Origin: Ichthyophis bannanicus
Lineage: Eukaryota; Chordata; Amphibia; Gymnophiona; Ichthyophiidae
Assembly: GCA_033557465.1 (NCBI GenBank)
Contig: CM066035.1
Coordinates: forward strand, 923,514,522-923,578,521
Direction: 5' to 3'
Length of the DNA: 64,000 nt
The translations under genes and the position numbers were made by a program. The notes under the pieces are model-generated. The model ran no database searches and had not been told where the DNA came from. It worked only from the letters and a program-made list of their open reading frames with translations. Positions 46,795 through 55,659 of this stretch are shown piece after piece. Every line of letters begins with the position of its first letter. The stretch's first letter is position 1.

Positions 46795-48137
46795 TTTATT
46801 TCCACCTTGGGTCTACTAACACCTATGCAAGATATCTTGGTGGCAGCAATAAAGTCTTCCACTGGGCATAATCCACATTTTATTGGAAGAGATTATCCAT
46901 TGGTGTTTTATTAATGGTTGTGACCCTGTTTGGTGTCCTCTAAATACTATACTTAACTATCTCTATCACCTTGGCTTGCAAACATCCTCCATCAGACACA
47001 CTCAGCTTATTCCCCCCATTGACAGACTTCCATATTTGCCATTTCCAGTTGTTTCCAGGTTCATGTCAGACTGTTGATACAAAGCCTTGTACCATTGGGA
47101 CCTCGGTATCATCCTTAAAATGCTTACAAACCCACCATTTGAGCACATGGAATCCACCTCTTTCTAGCTTCTCATCTAGTAGCACTTACGAACCGGTTTA
47201 CAAGTAGTTTCATCATAACAAAGTAGCTGTACATAGTTATCCTAAAATCCTATCAGAAGTTGTTCCTACCTTCCATGTGAATGAAGAAATAGTGGTTAGA
47301 GCTCTGGCTTGGTAACCACGAGACAAGGGTTCGAATCCCACTCACACTCCTGGTGGCCTTGGGCAAGTCACTTAACTCTCCATTGCCTCAGAAGAATCCA
47401 AGTTATCATTGTCCCTTTTTAATGTACATTACCAAGTTTGTTACAATGTAAACCGCTTTGACTGCATAATAAAGTGGTATAAAAAAACCCTGTTAAATAA
47501 ATAAAAATGATGCTTCCTATGTTTTACCCTAAACTGCACAATCATCCATGTGAGAAATCCTTCCACACTTTGAACTGTAAAAGGAACTCTTTTACTATCT
47601 ACAACAAACAGAATCTAGTAGAAAGTCTATGCAGTTTTTTGTCTTCTTTAACCACAACACACAACACACTTGGTGTTCCAGTGGCCTAAATGTTTTCAGT
47701 TCTGTTATGAACAGTCTGGTGGTACTCTAGTAAAGCTAAGCTTCATCATATCAAAGCCACTGTAGCTCTCTTGAAATCATCTTAGCTGGACAGTATATGG
47801 AAAGCAGCTATGTGGTTCTCGCTTCATGTCTTTACTTTTCACTACTGCCTAGACCAGTCTTCAGAGTGCCTTCCTTTGATACTGACCAACCTGTCTTTAT
47901 ACGTTCAGCAACTCACTTCAGTATCTGTGAACTTGCTGCTGCTGGACAATCTCTAACACTGAGCAGCCCTAAGCTTAAGAGTCACCTACTTAGGTGCCTG
48001 ATTCAGTCTTGCTTGTTGAAAGAAAAAGCAAAGCTGTTTACCTATAACAGGTATGTTCCATAGACAGCAGGATCCATTGGACACACGATTCCTCTCACTT
48101 CCCCAAGAATATCATTCCTTCTTGAGCTGTGAAACTG
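46795..48137 (+). pseudogene. Old DIRS recombinase remnant (second assembly copy)
   Basis: Nearly identical to 33499-34840, including the SINE and the TTTACCTATAACAGGTATGT motif at about 48038. Only single-base differences are seen. Confidence 0.75.
47291..47508 (+). mobile_element. tRNA-headed SINE (second assembly copy)
   Basis: Same element as 33994-34209, with the B-box GGTTCGAATCC and the TAAATAAATAAA tail. Confidence 0.85.
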
Positions 48138-48420
48138 AGAGACTGAGATGGACCAGTGTGTGCAGGAGGGGCTTCATGGACGTCATTTTTACATCCATTA
48201 CTGGCTGATGAATAATGGTGATACTATTAATTCATAATTTTTTGATTGTTAAAATAATTTAAAAATTAAAATCAGATTTACAGTTTTATAGAGTGGCTAA
48301 TAACCAAAAGGAATTTAAACAAGCTGCTCTTACAAAAAAACCCTGATCAGCACTACTGGTTCTTAGCATGATAAACATGGTATCGTCGTCACTGAATTGT
48401 TGCTTTTTCCCCATGTTTAG

Positions 48421-48550
48421 GCCTATGATAACCTAAGTTTGAGTGATCACTTGCTGAGAGCAGTACTGAACCTTCTTCGAAGAGAAGTGTCGGAGCATGG
48501 ACGTCACTTACAACAATATTTCAATCTGTTTGTGATGTATGCCAACCTCG
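48421..48550 (+). CDS. USP9X: USP9X internal coding exon (downstream exon of the pair)
   Basis: 130 bp encoding [20 protein letters not shown] then [20 protein letters not shown] and ANL, ending in the first base of a Gly codon (phase 1). This follows directly on the exon at 447-672 in USP9X proteins as I know them, and the phases agree (0 out, 0 in). Acceptor TTTTTCCCCATGTTTAG, donor GTAGGA. Intact here, frameshifted in the other assembly copy at 35125. The next exon is beyond the window. Part of the non-catalytic helical region of the deubiquitinase. Confidence 0.93.
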
Positions 48551-49740
48551 GTAGGAAAAACATCACCCGCCTGTACATAATCACTGCTGTCATACACTGC
48601 TTCATTGAATATGGAAGTCTAATTTATATTACAAAACAGATTTTGCACCAGATAAGAAGTTAGATAATCAGATTACGTAATGCTGGGGATCAACAGAGTG
48701 TGCATTTTTATAGCTCTCTTCCTGTAACCTTCTGAACTATTAATATTTGGTAGATGGGATTTGTATATTTTTATCTCTGAGTTTTTCATGTAAACTTGAA
48801 GAGGTTTCAGCCTTTGTGTGCCATTTTTGCAAGCTGGAATTTGTTTTCCATCCTTGTGCATGATGGGTGTGAAAAAGTTGCCTAACTCAACACAGCCTTC
48901 CAACAGACTCACTATAGAAGCTTTAAACAAATGCAATTATACTTTAATGTTAATTGCGTTTGAAATGTCTATAGAAATTCTGCAATATGATTTTATACTT
49001 CCACTTGAATAACCACCTTTACATTTATTTTCCTTTTCGGTGCTTCAGCAATAATGAGATTATAGCAGCATCTTTTGCTAAACCCATTGACGGTAAACTA
49101 CAGCTAAGCTTTTAAATACAGATACCTAAGAAATTTTAGATAAAACTTGATTTTATTGATCCTCACAAATAAATGTAAGTGTATATGCTGATGGTGAGCA
49201 GTTTAAAAAATAAGATCTCATCAGTTTCTTCTATTGAAAAGAAAGCACACATTTAAAAATGTCAGTCAGCCATAAAATCTGCTTAAATATTTTGGGCAAT
49301 TTTGATAGCTGTCTTGTGTAATTTTAATGAGTTTAGCCTCCTGCTTTAGAGTCCCATTGACTTAAAAATAATGGGGTAATTATAATTATGAGTAGAGAGA
49401 AACTGTAACAGTATCAAAGTATGAGTAGAGATGTAAGAAGAAAGCCTGTGACTTTTGCACAGGTGGAAATTGCCACATTATTTTGCAAGCTTATGGCTCC
49501 TGTATAATTGAGATAGAGATTGGAGGCCGATTAGAATTTGTTAGGACCTAGATAAACTCTCTGTGTAGGCATAGTGAAGGGTTCATATTATGGGAAGTAG
49601 CAACAGTATATCTGATGTCAGGATTATCTTGTGAATGCATCTAGTGGGTACAAGGCTGGTTGCAACCAGTGCAGGTGCTAATGTGAACAGTGGGACTACT
49701 ACATGAAAATTTGGTTAACAATCACCCTGTTAATTTGTAG
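48551..49740. other. USP9X next intron, no gene seen
   Basis: Matches 35254-36444. AT-rich, no coding similarity recognised up to the left end of DIRS F. Confidence 0.6.
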
Positions 49741-50074
49741 TTCTCCGGGAACAAGCAGGAAGTCCTCATATATGGGTGATGTCAGCACCAGCGGAGCCCA
49801 CACGAAAGCATCTCCCCAGCTTTCAAAGAAAGTCTTTGGGAGATGCACCACACATGCATGGTCCACTTCCTGCCCAAGGGTGCCATCTTGCCTCAGTCTC
49901 CTTTTTTCTGCAGAGCCCTTCAGATGCTGTCCAGACTTTTTCCAGGAAAAATTGATTTCATTCTCAATTTTTGTCTGGTTTACATACTGGTTCCTTCTTG
50001 CCCCCGAGGCACCTCGCCTTGGCATCGCTCCTCAAATTTATCTATTCAATTTTTTCTTAGTTTTTCATAGAGGT
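49741..50074 (+). mobile_element. DIRS F left end
   Basis: Left terminus TTCTCCGGGAACAAGCAGGA with an ITR-like body (CCCAGCTTTCAAAGAAAGTC) similar to A and E but more decayed. Broken at 50075 by DIRS D. The element continues at 61870. Confidence 0.82.
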
Positions 50075-50247
50075 CATCTCCAGGAACAAGCAGGAATGTA
50101 GTCTTCACATATGGGTATCGTCGGCACCGACGGAGCCTGCATGGGAACGCTCCCCAGCGTCCAATAGGAAAGCTTTTGGGAGCATCCCACAGCGCCTGCA
50201 TGCTGCCTTCCCGCCTTCCCGCCTTTCCAACTCTCCCTCTTCAGTTC
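50075..50247 (+). repeat. Left inverted terminal repeat of DIRS D
   Basis: Inverted partner of 61681-61843. Contains TCGGCACCGA near the end, where the right copy has TCGGCGCCGA. Confidence 0.85.
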
Positions 50248-50485
50248 TTCATTTTCCACGGAGCCGACAGGATGCATACCCTTTCACCGCAGAAAATCTA
50301 TTCTTATTTTTTTGTTTTTTTGTGGTCGCGTCTGCCTTCATTCAACGCCTACTGGTACCGCCAGTTCTCCTCCTCCTTTTCAAAAAAAAAATAAACTATC
50401 TTTCTGAAGGATTTCTTTCCTCAGGGGCCTTTCCCTTCTCCATGCTAGGCGCCATTTTGGGCACTAGGCCCACTTTTCTTCAAAC

Positions 50486-51421
50486 ATGGAGAAACCAGCT
50501 AGTGGTTTCAAGAAATGTTCTAACTGTGGCGGTACAATATCCATCACCGACACCCATGACGGGTGTCTTAAATGTTTAGGTCCTGACCATTCTCCATCGG
50601 AGTGTCTCTCCTATAGGAAGGTGACCAAGAGGGGCCTGCAGAATAGAGCTGCAAAACGCGGTACCCTTTTTGTCTCAGATACGATGTCCGTTGCATCGAT
50701 GTCTTCCAGGGCTTCATCTTCCTCCCATGGATCTCAGGTAACTAAACCTAAGTCTTCTAAAACTGGCCGATCCTCAAAGGGTAGATCTCCTTCTAGGTAT
50801 CGAGATGCCACTGGCGTTTTCACCGGCAAAATAGCCCCGGCGGGAGGCTTCGGCTTCCAAAGCATTAACGGGGCTCCAGAATGTTCCAGAGGCTTCCACC
50901 TCTGCAGAACTACTGGTGCCATGTTCTGGGGTCGTGGCCGCTTCCACTGGTACCGACACCCAAACATCGGCAGGAGCGATGGATCAGAGAATCCTTGCTA
51001 TCAAACGCAGTCTAGCGGCTCTCTTAGCAGCTTTGGTACCGCTAAGACCACTACAGACGATTCCACAGGTATTGGTACCGACTGCACCTTTCTCGGCCGG
51101 TATGCTTCCCCCCATGCCGAGCCTTGAGTCTATCTCTGGTATCGCAAGATTGGTACCGAGACCCGATACCAACTTCAAACGGTACTGGTACTGTGCGTTG
51201 CAGGACCTCGCGGCACTCAGATACTTCGAATCTTTCGATTCCGATGATTCTGCCAGTACTAGAGCAATCCTTCCGGAGGATCCATCTCCTTCTCCTCAAC
51301 GAAGAATATCTCCTCCAGAAGACATGTCCTTCCAGGATTTCATACGTGATTTAGCTCAAGGACTTAAAATCACGGTGACTCCTGAAAAGGAACCCAGAGC
51401 AGAAGAATTAGAAATTCTTCA
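50486..51421 (+). pseudogene. DIRS D gag, 5' part
   Basis: Starts MEKPASGFKKCSNC with the cysteine/histidine cluster (TDTHDGCLKCLG, DH). Frame changes occur near 50820 and again around 51045-51130, and a TAG lies near 50830. It ends with SPPEDMSFQDFIRDLAQGL and ...EELEIL, where DIRS E splits the next Gln codon (CA/G). It resumes at 57203 as YSKAPKEATT. Confidence 0.85.
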
Positions 51422-51583
51422 TTCTCCAGGACCAAGCAGGAAGTCAGTCCTCACTTATGGGTGACGTCGGCGCCGACGGAGCCCTCGCGGAGCAATTTTC
51501 CCCAGCTTTCAAAGAAAGCCTTTGGGAATTGCAGCGCGCATGCGCGGTCCCCTTCCCGCCCAAGGGTGCCATCTTAGCCAGTC
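51422..51583 (+). repeat. Left inverted terminal repeat of DIRS E
   Basis: Pairs inverted with 57016-57175. Contains GTGACGTCGG and the perfect 12-bp palindrome GTCGGCGCCGAC at 51466-51477, about 45 nt from the end. Confidence 0.9.
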
Positions 51584-51822
51584 TTCTTTTTTCCGCGGAG
51601 CCCTACAGACGTACCCGTCGTGTCCCCGCGAAAAAGTTGATTTTTCTTCATAATTACTCTTTTTTCCATTCGGTTCGACGCCGGTCTTTTTCCCGCCCGG
51701 ACTCGCGACGCCGGTCACGAGTCCTCTTCTTATTTTTCGGTTTTTCTGACTTAGTCAGTTTTCGTTTCGGTTTTTCCCTGGCAGCCCGGTCCTTTGACCT
51801 CGCCGGGGCCCTTTTTCCCCCG

Positions 51823-53745
51823 ATGGCTGCCAGTGGTTTCAAGCGGTGTGGTCAGTGTGACCGAAATATGTCACTAACTGACACACACGACAATTGCCTC
51901 CGCTGCCTGGGCCCGGATCATGAAGAAATGATCTGTGGGCCTTGTGGCAAACTATCCTCCAAAGCGTTGAGAAGTCGGCGGCATCAGCGGGATAGAATCT
52001 TCGCTGACCCCAGCCGTACCCGGACCTCGTCGGAGGCCTCCGCGTCCAGGGGTTCCAGCTCGGACCGTCGCCGGAGTTCCTCCGACAGGGGTTCTCCCTC
52101 CGGGGACCATCGACGGAAGGTGAAACCCGCGAGGGCGGCGTCGGTGGACGCTCCTGGCTCCGCGAGGGCCAGGTCGCATAGCCCCGATAGCCGCCCCGGG
52201 TCCTTGGGGAAGGAGCACCTCACGAAGCGACCTCGCCTGGAGTCGGAGCTGCCTGCTCGGGTAAGTCCTGTGGTCCTTCTGGACTCGCCTCTGCGACAGC
52301 CGACGTCGGGCCCGACGCCGTCGGGGCCCGAGTCGGGGGCTGCTGGGTCACCTGAGCTCGGACTCAGGTTGACGGCCTTGGAGAGCAGACTGTCTGCCTT
52401 CATGGACCAGCAGCGGGCACTGCTCGCTGGCTTCGCTGGCGCTGCTGCCCCGACCGCCGGGACGTCGACGTCTAAGTCGACCCCGGAGACCGAGCCGATC
52501 CTCGAGTCGATGCGAACTCGAGTCGATCCGAGGTCGAGGTCGCCCTCGGCCTCCCGTTCGGGACCGAGGTCGCCGACGCCGACTCCCTCGGCGTCGGGGC
52601 GGCAGGCGCCGCGCCCTGCCCGGGCCGACCCCACCGAGTCCTCGTCGGAGTCGGTCTGGGAGTCTGAAGAGGAAGAGTCGCCTGATTCTTTTCGGACTCG
52701 GTGTGTCCCCTCGGACTCACCTGAGTCCGAACCTCGGAAGCAGTCCCCCCCGGAGGATGCCCGGTTCTCGGACTTCGTCAGGGATATGGCCAAGGCTTTG
52801 GCCTTCCCTGGGGACCCCGAGGAGGAGCCTCGAGCCGAAGAGCTTGACGCCCTCCAGTATGACTCTCCCGCCAGGGAACACTTTACTGTACCGGTTCCTC
52901 CCATGCTGGAACGACTACTCTTCCGCATGTGGGAGAGTCCGGCCACCTCGCCGGTCCTGAGCAAGCGGGTCGATTCTATCTATCGAGTCCGCAAGAGCCC
53001 TGGCTTCCAAAAAGCACAGCTACCACACCATTCCATGGTAGTGGAATCGGCCATGCATCGTCTTAAGAGCCAGAAGATGCACTCCTCGGTGCCTCCTGGC
53101 AGGGAGGCCCGTAACCTGGATGGCCTTGGTAAGAAGTGTTTCCAGGGCTCTATGCTCGCATGTCGTGTCCAGACCTACCAGCTATACATGGGCATGTATC
53201 TCCGAGACCTGGCTAAAGAGCTAGCCGGCTTCTCCGCTGGTTTGTCCGAGGAACCCTTGCGGAGGTTCCTGGCCTTGTCCACTGGCATTCGGGAATGCTC
53301 AAAATTCATGTCCCGAGCAGCCTATGATGGCTTTGAAGCATCGGCTCGAGTGGCCGCAGCCGGCATCGGTGCCCGCCGACAGGCTTGGCTTCAGTCGTCT
53401 GACCTTGAGCCCTGGGTGCAGGACAAGTTGGTCGATGTCCCTTGCCGAGGCGAAAACCTCTTTGGCAAGCCCATGGCTGATAAGGCTGCACAAATTGAGA
53501 CGGAGACTCTCACCAGGACTAGGCTTTCTAGGAAGACCTCCGCCCCTTCCCAGAAAAAGAAGGGCTCGGGAAAGAAGTCCTTTTACCCGAGGAAGGCGGC
53601 TGCCTACAAACAATACCCCCACTATCAGGCCCCTGCAGCTCCCCAACAGGGCCAGCAGGCCAAGGGACGGGGTAACGGGTCCCGTAGGCAGCAAGCCCCC
53701 AAGCCTGCACCACCAGCCCCTGCTCCGCAGGGTGGGGGTTTTTGA
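51823..53745 (+). CDS. DIRS E gag
   Basis: 640 residues from ATG 51823, chosen because it begins the conserved MAASGFKRC cluster; the frame is open further upstream. Cysteine/histidine residues are C9, C12, H22, C25, C28, H33, C38 and C41. A basic segment (KALRSRRHQRDR) follows, then a long Ser/Pro/Arg/Glu-rich linker, an acidic block with PPEDARFSDFVRDMAKAL, and the conserved capsid-like domain (SIYRVRKSPGFQ... to FMSRAAYDGFEASARV). The Lys/Gln/Gly-rich tail ends GGGF at TTT-TGA-C (53740-53746). No gene name is assigned. It probably forms the particle that packages the element's RNA. Confidence 0.92.
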   Translation: MAASGFKRCGQCDRNMSLTDTHDNCLRCLGPDHEEMICGPCGKLSSKALRSRRHQRDRIFADPSRTRTSSEASASRGSSSDRRRSSSDRGSPSGDHRRKVKPARAASVDAPGSARARSHSPDSRPGSLGKEHLTKRPRLESELPARVSPVVLLDSPLRQPTSGPTPSGPESGAAGSPELGLRLTALESRLSAFMDQQRALLAGFAGAAAPTAGTSTSKSTPETEPILESMRTRVDPRSRSPSASRSGPRSPTPTPSASGRQAPRPARADPTESSSESVWESEEEESPDSFRTRCVPSDSPESEPRKQSPPEDARFSDFVRDMAKALAFPGDPEEEPRAEELDALQYDSPAREHFTVPVPPMLERLLFRMWESPATSPVLSKRVDSIYRVRKSPGFQKAQLPHHSMVVESAMHRLKSQKMHSSVPPGREARNLDGLGKKCFQGSMLACRVQTYQLYMGMYLRDLAKELAGFSAGLSEEPLRRFLALSTGIRECSKFMSRAAYDGFEASARVAAAGIGARRQAWLQSSDLEPWVQDKLVDVPCRGENLFGKPMADKAAQIETETLTRTRLSRKTSAPSQKKKGSGKKSFYPRKAAAYKQYPHYQAPAAPQQGQQAKGRGNGSRRQQAPKPAPPAPAPQGGGF

Positions 53746-55659
53746 CTCCTTAAGCATAGCCTCTCCCCCCCCCCGCTGGTTCCTCCCAGCACCGGAGGCC
53801 GGCTGGTTCACTTCGCCCACAGGTGGTCCAGCATCACCTCAGATGCCTGGGTGCTTCAAGTCGTGCGAGAAGGCTATCTTCTCCACTTCCACCAGGTCCC
53901 TCCCTCCTATTTTCCGGGAGAACCTCCACGACCCCCTCTGCACAGGGAATTACTCCTTCAGGAGTTAGCAGGTCTTCTACAGGAACAGGCGGTGGAACCG
54001 GTGCCCCACCACCTGAAAGGTCAAGGCTTTTATTCCAGGTATTTTCTAATACCAAAAAGAACAGGAGGCCTCAGACCCATCCTGGACTTGCGCAACCTCA
54101 ACAAGTTCCTCGTGCGGGAGAAGTTCAAGATGCTTACCCTTGGAATCCTTCTGCCCTACCTCCAGCAGGGAGATTGGCTATGCTCCTTGGATCTAAAGGA
54201 TGCCTACACGCACATCCTCATCCACCCAAGCCACCGCCAATACCTAAGGTTTGTGGTGGCAGGAAATCATTACCAGTACAGAGTACTACCCTTTGGCCTG
54301 TCCTCCGCACCGCGAGTCTTCACAAAATGTCTCGCGGTGGTGGCGGCCCATCTCCGGCTTCACGGCCTCTATGTCTTTCCGTACCTCGACGACTGGCTCA
54401 TCAGAGCAGCGTCCGCTCTGGAGGTCACCAACGCCACGCGCCGCACGGTGACTCTTCTGCAGTACTTGGGCTTTGTTATAAACTTCGCAAAGTCCACTTT
54501 GCTCCCCTCACAGGATCTCGAGTTCATCGGCGCAAGGCTGCACACTCCTCAGGCACGAGCGTTCCTACCGCTCGACAGGGCTCAACGGCTCATGGACCTA
54601 GCCGACCGTTTTCGCAGCCAGCCCCTGGTCTCCGCCAGGCGCTTCCTGAGACTACTCGGCCATATCGCTTCCACCGTCCATGTGACCCCCAATGCCCGCC
54701 TGAATATGCGGCCTGCTCAATGGTGTCTCCGCCAGCAGTGGCGACAAGCCACAGGCGGCCTAGCAGACCTAGTGAGCGTCTCCGAGCCGCTGATCTCGTC
54801 TCTCCGGTGGTGGCTTCAGCGGCCGAACCTGATACTCGGCATGCCTTTCCAGTCACCTCAACCGGCCCGGGTGCTGACAACAGATGCATCCCTCCTGGGC
54901 TGGGGAGCGCATTGCCAAGGGGCACGTACTCAGGGCCTCTGGACCACGTGGGAGTCTGCTCAGCAGATCAACTTCCTGGAGCTCAGGGCGATCCGCCTGG
55001 CTCTCAAGGCCTTCTCCCACCTGACTTCTCACCAGTCCGTCCTTGTCCAGACGGACAATCAAGTTGCCATGTTCTACGTGAACAAGCAGGGGGGCACGGG
55101 CTCCTTCCTCCTCTGCCGGGAGGCACAGAAGCTCTGCTCTTGGGCCGTCAGTCACGGCGTTCTCCTCAAGGCAGTTTATCTCCCAGGCCAAGAGAATTGC
55201 CTGGCGGACAAACTCAGCAGGATCCTCCAGCCGCACGAGTGGCGTCTGGATCCCTTGGTAGTTCAGAAGCTCTTTCTAAAGTGGGGCCTCCCCACGGTGG
55301 ATCTCTTTGCCAGTCCTCACAACAGGCAACTTCCTCGCTTCTGCTCTCGTCAGCCTCACCCCCTTCGGGTTGCGGCGGACGCTTTTCTACTCTCATGGTC
55401 GGGGAGCCTTCTGTACGCTTTCCCTCCCATCCCGCTAGTCTCTCGGACTCTTTTCAAGGTTCTCCGAGACAAAGCCTTCATGATCCTGGTGGCCCCTCGC
55501 TGGCCCAGACAGCCGTGGTTTCCGCTCCTGCTGCAATTAGCGGTAGAGGATCCATTCCCTCTGGGGTTACAACCGGATCTCCTCACTCAGGATCAGGGGT
55601 CTCTGCTACACCCCAACCTCAGGTCTCTCAACCTAACGGCCTGGCTGCTGAGAGGGTAG
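53746..55659 (+). CDS. DIRS E RT - RNase H - methyltransferase-like polyprotein
   Basis: Open in the same frame directly after the gag TGA; the first Met is at 53851, giving 602 residues. Counting from that Met, RT has D114 (SLDLKDAY) and Y178-L-D-D181 (FPYLDDWLI). RNase H has D345 (TTDASLLGWG), E377 (FLELRAI), D402 (QTDNQVAMFY) and D453 (CLADKLSR). The MT-like region runs from about 475 (VDLFASPHNRQLPRFCSR; YAFPPIPLV; APRWPRQPWF) to the end. The domain core starts before the first Met (GGRLVHFAHRW), so translation must enter from gag. A run of 10 C at 53765-53774 would throw a +1-shifted ribosome out of the RT frame. Confidence 0.92.
   Translation, partial: LLKHSLSPPPLVPPSTGGRLVHFAHRWSSITSDAWVLQVVREGYLLHFHQVPPSYFPGEPPRPPLHRELLLQELAGLLQEQAVEPVPHHLKGQGFYSRYFLIPKRTGGLRPILDLRNLNKFLVREKFKMLTLGILLPYLQQGDWLCSLDLKDAYTHILIHPSHRQYLRFVVAGNHYQYRVLPFGLSSAPRVFTKCLAVVAAHLRLHGLYVFPYLDDWLIRAASALEVTNATRRTVTLLQYLGFVINFAKSTLLPSQDLEFIGARLHTPQARAFLPLDRAQRLMDLADRFRSQPLVSARRFLRLLGHIASTVHVTPNARLNMRPAQWCLRQQWRQATGGLADLVSVSEPLISSLRWWLQRPNLILGMPFQSPQPARVLTTDASLLGWGAHCQGARTQGLWTTWESAQQINFLELRAIRLALKAFSHLTSHQSVLVQTDNQVAMFYVNKQGGTGSFLLCREAQKLCSWAVSHGVLLKAVYLPGQENCLADKLSRILQPHEWRLDPLVVQKLFLKWGLPTVDLFASPHNRQLPRFCSRQPHPLRVAADAFLLSWSGSLLYAFPPIPLVSRTLFKVLRDKAFMILVAPRWPRQPWFPLLLQLAVEDPFPLGLQPDLLTQDQGSLLHPNLRSLNLTAWLLRG

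Noticed and set aside
27883..53665. A real segmental duplication containing a duplicated USP9X exon
   Set aside because: The copies end exactly at contig ends, flank a 500-N gap, and become indel-rich towards it; an assembly overlap is simpler.
53823..55394. N-terminal extension of the YR ORF of DIRS E through most of RT
   Set aside because: The residues are RT codons read in a shifted frame, low-complexity, and not needed for a recombinase; only the last part overlaps plausibly.
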